Positions 1 through 7,441 of a stretch of DNA of 25,484 nucleotides are shown piece by piece (the first letter of the stretch is position 1; each line of letters opens with the position of its first letter). Origin of the DNA: DASUXY01 sp036377675 (GTDB lineage Bacteria > Bacillota > Bacilli > Bacillales > Amphibacillaceae); contig DASUXY010000012.1 of the NCBI GenBank assembly GCA_036377675.1, positions 1 through 25,484 on the forward strand, written 5' to 3'. Below the pieces are notes generated by a model. The model worked only from the letters and a program-made list of their open reading frames with translations, made no database searches and had not been told where the DNA came from. Position numbers and translations under genes: made by a program.

Positions 1-2958
1 TTACCGATTGTCATATTATCAGGTGCCTATTATGAGCTGTATGGGACTTATTTTTCGTGGACAGGTGAAGGGCGTTATATCGTCGGTACAGTCGGAAGTA
101 TGCTCGTATTACCGGTTTATGTCTCGTTGGCCATTCGTTTATCTTCTCGTTTATTTGTCTGGTTTTCCTATGTGACGTTGACCGTTTGGGCAAGTTTTTT
201 ATTCGCATCTTTCAAGTTACCAATCGATGGGTTTTATTTAGGAATGATGTTGTTTAATACGGCGATCATCATCGGTTACAAATTTATCCGTTGGGAACGT
301 TTCCCGCTTTTTCGGAAGGAAGTTTTAGCTTATATCCAATTGAATCTCATCCTTTCGACAGCATGTATGATTTTGTTTTACAATCATGAACTTATGCATG
401 GGTTTAACCTAATCCTGGCGGCGGTTTTATACTTTGCGATGATTTTTGTAACGAAACAAACCGAATATCATTTTGTTTTCAGTGTGATGTTGGTCTATGG
501 AGCTTATCAAGTTATTGAGTTTTCCATGTTGTATGAGATGAAAGCACTCCCTTACGCTTTACTCGGATTTGTCTTTTTATTGATTCCCAAATGGATGGAA
601 GATGAGAAACAGCTGGCAAAAATTTTCCGGTATACGAGTTCATTCGTATCGGGCATGGCGTTTTTATATATTAGCTTTGAAGGCATTATCATTCGGATGA
701 ATGAGCCGTCGTTCATTTTACTCATCGCTTATTTGCTCATTACGGCAAACTTTATCTATGTAACAAATTTAGAAAAAAATCGCTTATTCGCTTATTTAAG
801 TCCGGTATTTTTGATGTCGGCGTTATACGAGGCGATCTTGCTTGGGCAAATGTTGTTTGGGTACGATTCCATACGTGTTCCGCTCTTTTTTGCTGGGCTT
901 TTCATGTATGGATGGTTCGGATGCTTTGCGAAACAAAAATTTTTGCAGCGAATGAAGGAAAGTTCACGGGACGTCGCGACTGTTGTCATGTTGTTATGTG
1001 TAACAGGTGAGCTTCTCTTTGATCATTGGTGGAAAGCTGGTGTATTACTATTCGTTCTCAGTTTAGTGACTCTTCTCGTGGATCGCTTTGAAAAACGCTC
1101 CGTCTTTAGCAAGTACTATCTTCCTTCTTGGTTGCACGCTTTATTTCTAGGAGCGGCTGTCATCGTATCGTATGAATCGTTCGATCAAAACCGGTTGACA
1201 ACAGATTGGCTCGGTTCGCAAGGAATTATGAATGTTATGTTGGCAAGTCTCGTCGTTTTAGGCGCGAGTTATTTTTGGAGCCGTCGAAAGAAAACATATT
1301 TTTCTAAACATGCGTTGTATCTGTCGATGATTTATTATGCATTTGGTTTATGGATGGCATTTTTTGCTCCTCTGCATGGAGTGAGTCGTTCCATTATTGT
1401 CCTCGGTGGGATTGGGATGGCTTATCTTTTGTATCGGAAAATAAATGGAGGTATTTTACCGTACGTTGTGAGTAGTCTTACTTTAATCCTATATGGAACC
1501 GTTTTGCACGCACTGTCGATGCATGTCAACATTTCGCATGATGTTTATCATGCGTTGAAATATGTAGTGGGTGCCCTCCTTCTTCTCGGAATCGCATCAC
1601 TTATTCAAACGTTTGATCAACGATTATCGATCAGCTTTTGGCAAGTAGGGCATCTTTACTTACCTGGATCGATCTTATTAACGATTTTATTTTCTGGTGA
1701 TTTAGCGTATGGCGCTCTGTTCATCGCTACGGCTATTTACGGCGTCAGTATGCTCAATGTAAAACAGGAATGGCTCATCAAAGGGTTTTTATACGCAGCG
1801 ATTTCTGCGTTTTGGGCAGGAGTTACGTTGTTTATGTTTGCGTATGGCTGGGGAGAGTATGCACATTACGCCTTTTTATTAACGAGCATCTTGATTGGCA
1901 TTACTTGGTACATTGTTCAGGCACCGTGGAAAAGGAGACTAGTATATTATATCGTTCCCTTTTCTATTTTCGGTGTAGGTGCATTTACGTTTATGGAACC
2001 GAGTGCAAGTAACTTTGTCGTTACAGTTCTTTATGCTACGGGGTTGTTGTTCGTTTTACGTCGGGAAAAATGGGATGTATTGAATATCGTTCCCCTTCTA
2101 TTCGTTTATATAGTAACCGTCTTATACGGATTAACTTTATATGCTCCGTACTCTTTGTTTTTGTTAATCGTTTTACTCGCTGTTGCTTTTGCAATTATGG
2201 GCCGAATGATGTACCCGATGCTTTACGAAAACGTAGAAGGTCAATTATTTAATATGCGCATCGATTGGTACACGGTCACTAGTTTTTTAGCTGTTCTCCA
2301 TCTGTACTTGTTGACTGAAGAGGCGTTATGGACACAGCTTTTACCTGGATTGAGTTTATCTTTGAACGCATGGATGCAGCAGCGACGAATTCCGCACCTC
2401 CCTTCTGCGTGGATTCGCTTCGGAGCAGGAGCTTATTTGTTGCAACCGTACTACGTTTTATTAGGAAATATCGTGATTCCGACGTTGTTTATAGTCGAAC
2501 TGTATGCCATTCCGTGGATTGTTTTAACAATTTTCTTGAAAAAGATGTCAGCTGATCACCACTTTCAAAAGGTTACTAACTACATCCAGTGGGCTGTTGT
2601 CGTTATCGTCGCATTATCAATCGTCCAGCATGCACTCGTTCATTCTACGGTTGTTTATGCGTTGAAATTAGGGGTGCTCTCTATTCTCTCAATACTTCTA
2701 GGTATGGCGTTTCGAACGAAGTCATTTTTCTTCGTCGGTGCTGGCGTGTTGTTGTTAAATATTTTCTTACAAACACGACCGTTTTGGGGAAACTTACCGT
2801 GGTGGGCGTATCTCTTGTTAGGAGGAGCGACTTTAATTACCGTAGCAAGTGTGAATGAATGGCATAAACAAAACCGATCTACTCGTAAAGAAACCTTTAT
2901 TACACGATTGCAACGAATGTTACGCGGTGTGTGGGAAAAGATAGAAAAGTGGGATTGA
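1..2958 (+). CDS. Large multi-pass membrane protein, 5' end outside window
   Basis: The reading frame is open from the first base, so the gene starts upstream. The first ATG inside the window (position 100) has no ribosome site and follows in-frame coding sequence. About 985 codons are visible. The product is almost entirely hydrophobic segments of about 20 residues separated by short, often basic loops, so it should cross the membrane some two dozen times or more. It ends in a short basic cytoplasmic-looking tail rich in Arg, Lys and Trp. I see no catalytic motif, nucleotide-binding loop, signal peptide or recognisable transporter signature. It stands alone on the plus strand, and the next gene is about 590 bases downstream. 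I do not recognise the family. A membrane location is clear, the function is not. Confidence 0.85.
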   Translation, partial: LPIVILSGAYYELYGTYFSWTGEGRYIVGTVGSMLVLPVYVSLAIRLSSRLFVWFSYVTLTVWASFLFASFKLPIDGFYLGMMLFNTAIIIGYKFIRWERFPLFRKEVLAYIQLNLILSTACMILFYNHELMHGFNLILAAVLYFAMIFVTKQTEYHFVFSVMLVYGAYQVIEFSMLYEMKALPYALLGFVFLLIPKWMEDEKQLAKIFRYTSSFVSGMAFLYISFEGIIIRMNEPSFILLIAYLLITANFIYVTNLEKNRLFAYLSPVFLMSALYEAILLGQMLFGYDSIRVPLFFAGLFMYGWFGCFAKQKFLQRMKESSRDVATVVMLLCVTGELLFDHWWKAGVLLFVLSLVTLLVDRFEKRSVFSKYYLPSWLHALFLGAAVIVSYESFDQNRLTTDWLGSQGIMNVMLASLVVLGASYFWSRRKKTYFSKHALYLSMIYYAFGLWMAFFAPLHGVSRSIIVLGGIGMAYLLYRKINGGILPYVVSSLTLILYGTVLHALSMHVNISHDVYHALKYVVGALLLLGIASLIQTFDQRLSISFWQVGHLYLPGSILLTILFSGDLAYGALFIATAIYGVSMLNVKQEWLIKGFLYAAISAFWAGVTLFMFAYGWGEYAHYAFLLTSILIGITWYIVQAPWKRRLVYYIVPFSIFGVGAFTFMEPSASNFVVTVLYATGLLFVLRREKWDVLNIVPLLFVYIVTVLYGLTLYAPYSLFLLIVLLAVAFAIMGRMMYPMLYENVEGQLFNMRIDWYTVTSFLAVLHLYLLTEEALWTQLLPGLSLSLNAWMQQRRIPHLPSAWIRFGAGAYLLQPYYVLLGNIVIPTLFIVELYAIPWIVLTIFLKKMSADHHFQKVTNYIQWAVVVIVALSIVQHALVHSTVVYALKLGVLSILSILLGMAFRTKSFFFVGAGVLLLNIFLQTRPFWGNLPWWAYLLLGGATLITVASVNEWHKQNRSTRKETFITRLQRMLRGVWEKIEKWD

Positions 2959-3109
2959 GAAGGACGTCCTCGCTGTAGATGAAAAGGATGGTCTGTCATC
3001 TAAAGAGGGATGAATTCATCTGAAAGAATGATGAATGATATGTTCTGAACGTTGACTCCTTGTCATCATCGAAAATGAATCATCTATTTCTAATTGAATA
3101 AGGAATAGG

Positions 3110-3190
3110 TGAGGCTAGGACAAAAACTCTTTTAAAATGAACCGCATGAAATCTAATTTAAAAATTTTGACTTTATGCGGTTTTATTTTT
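3110..3190 (+). repeat. Possible dispersed intergenic hairpin repeat / terminator
   Basis: A GAGGCTAGGACAAAAACT-like block is followed by a long hairpin. The arms are 3140-3147 (AACCGCAT) and 3175-3182 (ATGCGGTT), extendable with one or two mismatches to 3133-3189, and a T-rich tail follows. From memory, similar GGCTGGGACA-plus-hairpin units recur between genes in several Firmicutes genomes, but only one copy is in this window, so repetition cannot be shown here. It could equally be just the terminator of the upstream membrane-protein gene, although it lies about 180 bases after that stop. Confidence 0.4.
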
Positions 3191-3333
3191 ATGATTTAAT
3201 CTAAAATCAACTAATTTTTAACTTATACTTCGTATATTCGCACGTCACACCTCCTATCCTCCGTAGACGTTGATGAAACTAGAAATAAGCGGGTATCCAG
3301 GCTTATGGTCATCACTTTTTGCACATTCCAATT

Positions 3334-3363
3334 TTCACCCTTTCATGAAAACAATGGTATAAA
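3334..3363 (+). promoter_or_regulatory. Candidate promoter of a short terminated transcript
   Basis: TTCACC at 3334-3339 and TATAAA at 3358-3363 are separated by 18 bases, a plausible sigma-A type promoter. It lies just upstream of a structured stretch ending in a terminator at 3426-3454. This is seen in sequence only; promoter activity is inferred. Confidence 0.35.
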
Positions 3364-3369
3364 ATCGTT

Positions 3370-3456
3370 TGCAAATACAATGGCGGGCAGCGTCGGACTT
3401 TAACCGACTATCTTTATGTTTCGGTAACAACTTCTAAAAGGGAGTTGTTTTTTTAT
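3370..3456 (+). ncRNA. Candidate attenuator leader or small RNA ending in terminator
   Basis: A hairpin GTCGG/CCGAC (3392-3396 with 3404-3408) is followed by a strong terminator. That terminator pairs 3426-3434 with 3441-3449 (the two inner pairs rely on G), has a six-base loop, and runs into seven T residues. A small alternative stem TGTT/AACA (3417-3420 with 3426-3429) uses the first bases of the terminator arm, so the two folds exclude each other, as in an attenuator. The next gene starts at 3546. I compared it from memory with common riboswitch classes (c-di-GMP, preQ1, fluoride, ZTP, T-box) and could not assign it. Confidence 0.35.
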
Positions 3457-3545
3457 TGTGGGGAATTTTTTTATACTCGACAAAGTATATTTTTATAGGG
3501 TGAATATTTAGTAAAAAAAGTTTCAGCAAGGGGGTATGCTGTACA

Positions 3546-3788
3546 ATGTATGGAACGGTTACTTATTTTACGAATCGGCTTATGGCAATGATTATGAATG
3601 GTTTAGTAATCGATCAAATGTTTCCATTGGATGAATACGTAAAACAGATGCAATGTGAAGTTGTTCGTCGTGCGAATCATCAAGGAGAGAAGGAATACTA
3701 TTTAAATAATTTAAAAATAGCGTCTGAACATACGTATCAAACACTAGCAGGAAAAAAGAAGACTCGCTGGGAAGATGATGAACATTGA
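3546..3788 (+). CDS. Small hypothetical protein (80 aa)
   Basis: The ATG is preceded at a good distance by an AAGGGGGT ribosome site (about 3530-3537), which supports a real gene despite its length. The product is a soluble-looking 80-residue protein. Its N-terminal half is mildly hydrophobic and its C-terminal half is charged, ending in a Lys/Arg then Asp/Glu-rich tail. There are no cysteine clusters or membrane segments. It lies about 90 bases downstream of a terminator-like hairpin that might attenuate its transcription, and about 80 bases upstream of the GreA-type gene on the same strand, so the two could be co-transcribed. I do not recognise the family. Confidence 0.6.
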   Translation: MYGTVTYFTNRLMAMIMNGLVIDQMFPLDEYVKQMQCEVVRRANHQGEKEYYLNNLKIASEHTYQTLAGKKKTRWEDDEH

Positions 3789-3866
3789 AGTGAAAATCAT
3801 TTCGTTGAAAGGAAAGCTATGCTCATGTAATGATAAAAGAATGAGCAATCGAAACGTGGAGGGAGA

Positions 3867-4349
3867 ATGGTGGTGAACCTTCAACAGAAATTTCCAATGA
3901 CTGAAGCAGGGCGCCAACAGTTAAAAAAGGAGTTAACGTATTTGAAAACCGTAAAGCGAAATGAAGTGGATGAGCGTATTAAACGTGCGCGTAGCTTTTG
4001 TGATTTTGCGGAGGATTCTGAGTATGATGCGGCGTTAGCTGAGCTTGCTGCTGTGAAAAAGCGAATGGCGATCATTGAACAGATGATTCAACAGGCGACG
4101 ATGATAGAGACAAATAACGAAAAATCGGACACGGTTAAGCTAGGGAGTACAGTTACATTTATAGAACTGCCAGACGGAGAACGAGAGACGTATACAATTG
4201 TAGGAGTGGCTGAAGCTGATTCGTTAGCGGGGAAAATTTCCAATCATTCCCCTCTCGCAAAACATCTACTTCATCGTCGAGTAGGCGACGAAGTTCGGAT
4301 CGATACTCCCTCTGGAATAATGGACGTAAAAATCATCGAGATCAATTAA
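3867..4349 (+). CDS. greA: GreA-type transcription elongation factor
   Basis: The product (about 160 aa) has the full GreA layout. An N-terminal antiparallel coiled coil occupies residues about 8-80, and a C-terminal FKBP-like domain about 85-160. The coiled-coil tip carries an acidic Asp-Phe-Ala-Glu-Asp-Ser-Glu-Tyr-like patch, corresponding to the acidic residues that GreA inserts into the RNA polymerase secondary channel to stimulate cleavage of backtracked RNA. The C-terminal part holds the usual Leu-Gly-Ser-Thr-Val start and a closing Ser-Pro-Leu-Ala-x-x-Leu-Leu. The start is ambiguous. GGAGG at 3858-3862 is only 4 bases from ATG 3867 but 7 from GTG 3870 and 10 from GTG 3873, all in frame, so a GTG start is quite possible. 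The usual Bacillus greA neighbour (udk) is absent, so this may be a second GreA paralogue. Confidence 0.85.
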   Translation: MVVNLQQKFPMTEAGRQQLKKELTYLKTVKRNEVDERIKRARSFCDFAEDSEYDAALAELAAVKKRMAIIEQMIQQATMIETNNEKSDTVKLGSTVTFIELPDGERETYTIVGVAEADSLAGKISNHSPLAKHLLHRRVGDEVRIDTPSGIMDVKIIEIN

Positions 4350-4378
4350 GGAAAATGAGAAAAAGAGTGATGTAAGAA

Positions 4379-4445
4379 ATCTGCTCGTGAAGTTCGTAAA
4401 TGGACGAAAAACCTTCTCTCTTTACGAGTCTTGCCACGAGCAGAT
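4379..4445. repeat. Nested inverted repeat between convergent genes
   Basis: A perfect 11-base inverted repeat (ATCTGCTCGTG at 4379-4389 and its complement at 4435-4445) encloses a second perfect 7-base one (TCGTAAA at 4394-4400 with TTTACGA at 4421-4427). It lies between the stops of the GreA-type gene and the sigma-factor gene. There is no clear T run on either side, so it is not a classical intrinsic terminator, though it may end or stabilise both converging transcripts. Confidence 0.6.
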
Positions 4446-4491
4446 GTTGTCATTAAGAATCGACGGTAAAATTTTTATAGTTTGAATGAAG

Positions 4492-5067
4492 TTATTCGTA
4501 TATGTTCCAATGGATTTTTTTTCGGAAGGTCTCGTCTCGTAACTTACGTCTCACTTGTCGTCCCCAACTTTTGACCGCATCTTCAGTCGTGTTTTCCTGA
4601 TGCGCGATCGTTTTTATAGGCAAATCATGAACGATAAAATAGTCTACCCATTTCCATTGCTTGTCTGTTAAGTGGGTTTGTAAATCGTTCCACAATTGCT
4701 CGTCTGTTAATATATCGTGCGAGCCTCTCATGATCGGGTAGCTATGCTCTAAACGTCGTCTACGATTTCCAGTTTCCATATGGTGTTTTTGGTAGTGTAT
4801 GAATTTTGTTTTTACTTTTTCAGTGCGAGATTTTTTCCGAATGAGGTCGATGAGGCGATTGCGGATTTGGTAGTTGAAGTACGTAGACATAGGGCCTTTA
4901 TCAGGTTGATAGTTTTCATAAGCTTTCCATAAGGCAACGAGTCCTTCTTGGAAATATTCCTGATGAGGGTCACGAAGGTTTAAACGATGAATATGGTAAT
5001 GGATTCGTCGTTCATTTTGTTTGAAAATTTCTTCGAACGTCATACCTTCCATGTCACTGTTTACCAT
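4492..5067 (-). CDS. Sigma-70 family RNA polymerase sigma factor
   Basis: This 191-residue protein has the two-domain pattern of small sigma factors. Region 2 (about residues 10-80) holds an EYFQEGLVALWKAYENYQP stretch and a TYFNYQIRNRLIDLIRK stretch, typical of the core-binding and -10 recognition helices. A basic linker follows. A region 4-like helix-turn-helix (about 125-180) includes LTDKQWKWVDYFIVHDL and the recognition helix around TEDAVKSWGRQVRRKLRD. ATG 5067 is preceded by AAAGGAG at good spacing, and later Met codons at 5052 and 5043 lack such a site. No anti-sigma gene lies next to it. Its regulon cannot be read from the sequence. It may act as an alternative sigma factor for stress or stationary phase, but that is inference from the family. 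Confidence 0.8.
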   Translation of the reverse strand: MVNSDMEGMTFEEIFKQNERRIHYHIHRLNLRDPHQEYFQEGLVALWKAYENYQPDKGPMSTYFNYQIRNRLIDLIRKKSRTEKVKTKFIHYQKHHMETGNRRRRLEHSYPIMRGSHDILTDEQLWNDLQTHLTDKQWKWVDYFIVHDLPIKTIAHQENTTEDAVKSWGRQVRRKLRDETFRKKIHWNIYE

Positions 5068-5175
5068 GTCTATTCTCCTTTCCCAAACTAAGTGGTGAGA
5101 ACGCTACCTTCTTATAAGTAATATCGAAATATAACAAGTTTAGGGGGCATTTTTTCTGAAATTTATTTACTTTGA

Positions 5176-5204
5176 TTGACTAATATGTCCGAAAAATATA
5201 TACT
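5176..5204 (+). promoter_or_regulatory. Sigma-A type promoter upstream of the CDGSH gene
   Basis: TTGACT (5176-5181) and TATACT (5199-5204) are separated by exactly 17 bases. Transcription would start near 5211, giving a leader of about 145 bases before the CDGSH gene at 5355. The long leader shows no hairpin ending in a T run. Confidence 0.6.
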
Positions 5205-5354
5205 ATTTAAAAAATGAAACAGACAGTTTGGATATCTGCATTGGTAAATCAATGTATGCGGATTGTTTTGAGGAGTCGTTTAGCTATTGGTTTAGTTTAA
5301 TGATGAGGAGCGGTTTTTTCATTAATGGTGTTACGGTATGTAGGAGGGAATAGG

Positions 5355-5558
5355 ATGAGTAAAAATGTAAAAATTAAAGTGAATGATGATGGTCCATTAC
5401 TTGTAACCGGTAATGTTGACTTTGTTGATGGAGAAGGAAATGCTTTTGAACCGAAAAAGGCTTTAGCGTTATGTCGCTGTGGCGAGTCGGCGAATAAGCC
5501 GTTTTGTGATGGTACACATACGAAGGCAAATTTTGAAAGCAAGCCGAGGGCAAAGTAA
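5355..5558 (+). CDS. CDGSH iron-sulfur domain protein
   Basis: The 67-residue product ends in the CDGSH-type [2Fe-2S] motif: Cys40-Arg-Cys42, then Ser45, Pro49, Cys51-Asp-Gly-Thr-His55. This is the three-Cys one-His ligand set of mitoNEET-like proteins. The rest is a short beta-rich N-terminus with Gly-Pro-Leu-Leu-Val and an Asp-Gly turn, as in single-domain bacterial members. ATG 5355 has GGAGGG at ideal spacing, whereas the upstream in-frame ATG at 5325 has no ribosome site. The usual role proposed for the family is redox or iron-sulfur transfer, and the physiological partner is unknown. The gene appears monocistronic, with a promoter at 5176-5204 and a terminator at 5630-5672. Assignment to the domain is firm, the cellular task is not. 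Confidence 0.9.
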   Translation: MSKNVKIKVNDDGPLLVTGNVDFVDGEGNAFEPKKALALCRCGESANKPFCDGTHTKANFESKPRAK

Positions 5559-5625
5559 CGAAAAGCAGAATATGCCATTTAAAGTTCATGGTAATAGATG
5601 GATTACTTTAGGATGAAAACATGAA

Positions 5626-5672
5626 AAATGCCCATGATTAATTTTATATGTTCAAATCATGGGCTGTTTCAT
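5626..5672 (+). terminator. Intrinsic terminator after the CDGSH gene
   Basis: A perfect 10-base stem (GCCCATGATT at 5630-5639 with AATCATGGGC at 5655-5664) is followed by a short T-containing tail (TGTTTC). An A-rich run precedes it, so it might also work on the other strand. Confidence 0.7.
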
Positions 5673-5686
5673 CCGCGGGAAAATTC

Positions 5687-5724
5687 ATACTCATTTGACA
5701 AATAATCATAAATGAGTATATAAT
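5687..5724 (+). promoter_or_regulatory. Near-consensus promoter with overlapping inverted-repeat operator
   Basis: TTGACA (5695-5700) and TATAAT (5719-5724) are both perfect consensus hexamers, with an 18-base spacer. A perfect 10-base inverted repeat, ATACTCATTT (5687-5696) with AAATGAGTAT (5710-5719), overlaps the -35 box and reaches the -10 box, as expected for a repressor operator. No plus-strand gene follows before a terminator at 5840-5880. Confidence 0.6.
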
Positions 5725-5730
5725 ATTTTC

Positions 5731-5880
5731 TAAAAACTAACAGAAGTCTAAATTTACAGTAGTTTGGCTATGTTTGTTTATAGAGACTTGAACAGATTGA
5801 TGGGGATGTAATAAAGGGGCGTTACATATACACAAAAATGGTGTACATTATACGGACCTCCCGGATGATGTACACCTTTT
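5731..5880 (+). ncRNA. Candidate small RNA between promoter 5695-5724 and terminator 5840-5880
   Basis: The strong promoter at 5695-5724 would start a transcript near 5731 that stops at the hairpin ending near 5876, about 150 bases long. No convincing ORF lies inside. A 13-codon ATG frame at 5770-5811 lacks a ribosome site. The transcript would run towards the 3' end of the convergent YutJ-like gene. This is inferred from promoter and terminator placement only. Confidence 0.35.
5840..5880. terminator. Bidirectional terminator between sRNA candidate and YutJ-like gene
   Basis: A perfect 9-base stem, GGTGTACAT (5840-5848) with ATGTACACC (5868-5876), has TTTT on the plus-strand side and, read on the minus strand, an ATTTTTG tail. 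It can end the minus-strand YutJ-like gene (stop at 5911) and any plus-strand transcript from 5731. Confidence 0.7.
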
Positions 5881-5910
5881 ATGACGATTATAAAGCAGTG
5901 CTTCGTTGGA

Positions 5911-6978
5911 TTAGTGGCGCTTGCTTAACCAAAGCACTCCTGATTTCGCTAAACGAGGCAAAAGCCCGGTAACCGGTTGTTGGAACATGTTGCCAAAGCC
6001 ATCAGTGCTACCTAGCGATCCAAGTGTCCCTTTTAACTTGATAGGCTTAGGTTCTTTCGGTTCTTCGTTTCTCAAAATGGCGTGTAATACATTGGCAATT
6101 TGTTCACCTTGTTGTCCCGCTAATTGAGCGCTCGGAGAGTACGTGGAAGATGCGCAGTCACCGACAACGTAAATATTTTTTTTAGCGGGTACTTGGTAGT
6201 AGTCGTTAACAATGATTTTCCCTTGATTATCCTTTTTGAACGGTAATTCCCGGGCAAGTCGGTGTGGTTGAACGCCTGCCGTCCAGATTGTTACATCATT
6301 CACATAGCAAGTTCCATTACTACATACCCCGTCTTTTTCAACATATTCCACGTTTGCGTGGTGAATCACTTCTACATCGTTTTTTACAAACCAATCCGCC
6401 ACGTGTGCTTGAATTTTAGGGTCAAAAGCTTTGAGAACAGACGCACCCCGGTCGAGCAAGCGAATGTTTAAATCTTTGCGACTCTCCCGTATTTCTGATG
6501 CGACCTCAATTCCACTCAATCCCGCTCCGACAATCGTTACGACTCCGTATGCTTTTAAGTTACCAACAGCTAGTCCCGTATGCCTCGCTTTAGAAAAAGA
6601 TTGGACGCTTTCGGCTAATTCTTCTGCCCCACGAATGCCATGGTAATTATCTTCACAACCAAGACCAACAACTAGGTAATCGTACGTTATAACTGTACTT
6701 ATATCTTTGAACAAGATTTTTTCATTTTCCACGTCAATTTTTGCTACTTCACCGAAGACGTAACGAATCCGTTCATCTTCAGGGAAATCGATGCGGACGT
6801 CCCGATCAGCAACGGTCCCTGCCGCAATTGTATAAAACTCTGTTTTTAAAGAATGGTACGGATTCTTATCCACCAGTATCATTTGAACATCTTCAGGGAT
6901 TCCCTTTTTGAGTAAATCGGAAACGACTGTTAACCCGCCATATCCTCCGCCTAATATGACTAAATTTTTCATTACCAT
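5911..6978 (-). CDS. yutJ: NADH dehydrogenase-like FAD protein (YutJ/NDH-2 family)
   Basis: The 355-residue product is a pyridine nucleotide-disulfide oxidoreductase of the type II NADH dehydrogenase class. It has an N-terminal FAD Rossmann motif (Leu-Gly-Gly-Gly-Tyr-Gly-Gly, about residues 8-14), a second NAD(P)H-binding motif (Val-Gly-Ala-Gly-Leu-Ser-Gly-Ile-Glu, about 150-160) and the C-terminal FAD motif Val-Val-Gly-Asp-Cys-Ala (about 270). The length and the ending match Bacillus YutJ rather than Ndh. Such enzymes pass electrons from NADH to quinone at the inner membrane face without pumping protons. The substrate of YutJ itself is not firmly established. The start could be ATG 6978 or ATG 6972; an AGGGATGGG ribosome site serves either. 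It is convergent with an sRNA-like unit and shares a bidirectional terminator. It stands alone on its strand. Confidence 0.82.
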   Translation of the reverse strand: MVMKNLVILGGGYGGLTVVSDLLKKGIPEDVQMILVDKNPYHSLKTEFYTIAAGTVADRDVRIDFPEDERIRYVFGEVAKIDVENEKILFKDISTVITYDYLVVGLGCEDNYHGIRGAEELAESVQSFSKARHTGLAVGNLKAYGVVTIVGAGLSGIEVASEIRESRKDLNIRLLDRGASVLKAFDPKIQAHVADWFVKNDVEVIHHANVEYVEKDGVCSNGTCYVNDVTIWTAGVQPHRLARELPFKKDNQGKIIVNDYYQVPAKKNIYVVGDCASSTYSPSAQLAGQQGEQIANVLHAILRNEEPKEPKPIKLKGTLGSLGSTDGFGNMFQQPVTGLLPRLAKSGVLWLSKRH

Positions 6979-7441
6979 ATCCCATCCCTATGAAATAAAA
7001 TGTGTGAAAAGTGTGTGAACGAAAAATGAATCATTTTCCACTAATCCTCCATACTTTAGAGTATCAAATATACTCCCGAAAGACTAGCGGAAGTCATTGG
7101 GATTATGAAACAGTGACAAGAAACATGTAAATTTCCTAAAAAGAGATGGTAGAATATTTATTCGCTTTGTAATTTTGAAACGAAAAGGTTCCTTATTATA
7201 TATGCATAAACGTAGTAAATATATGAAAAGAACAGTCGGTAAAGTGTATACTAGAGACGAAATGATTCGTTGAAAATGGAAGGATTGGCGAATGGTTAAT
7301 CAACGATGATATGGATGAATGATTTGCTTAAAAATAAAATATGCAAATCAATGAAGCGTATACACGTTTTTTAACTGTCATTTAGTGGAATGTAAGTCAC
7401 CGGTTCATTTTTCACCATGTTTTGAAAGAAGGAGTATCGAA
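6979..7441. other. Intergenic region between divergent yutJ-like and LytTR genes
   Basis: No ORF with a ribosome site is visible here. Candidate plus-strand promoter elements for the LytTR gene are TTGAAA (7175-7180) with TATATA (7197-7202, 16-base spacer), and a TATACT near 7246. Neither is strong enough to choose between. The divergent yutJ-like promoter must also lie here but shows no good match. Confidence 0.4.

Noticed and set aside
1770..2858. Alternative-frame plus-strand ORFs inside the large membrane protein
   Set aside because: They overlap a continuous long frame with clear membrane-protein character and show no ribosome sites or family motifs.
3355..3456. Known riboswitch (c-di-GMP, preQ1, fluoride, ZTP or T-box)
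   Set aside because: None of the conserved core sequences I know for these classes is present, so only an unclassified attenuator-like element is reported.
5770..5811. 13-codon peptide gene in the small RNA candidate
   Set aside because: No ribosome site precedes the ATG, so it is not listed as a gene.
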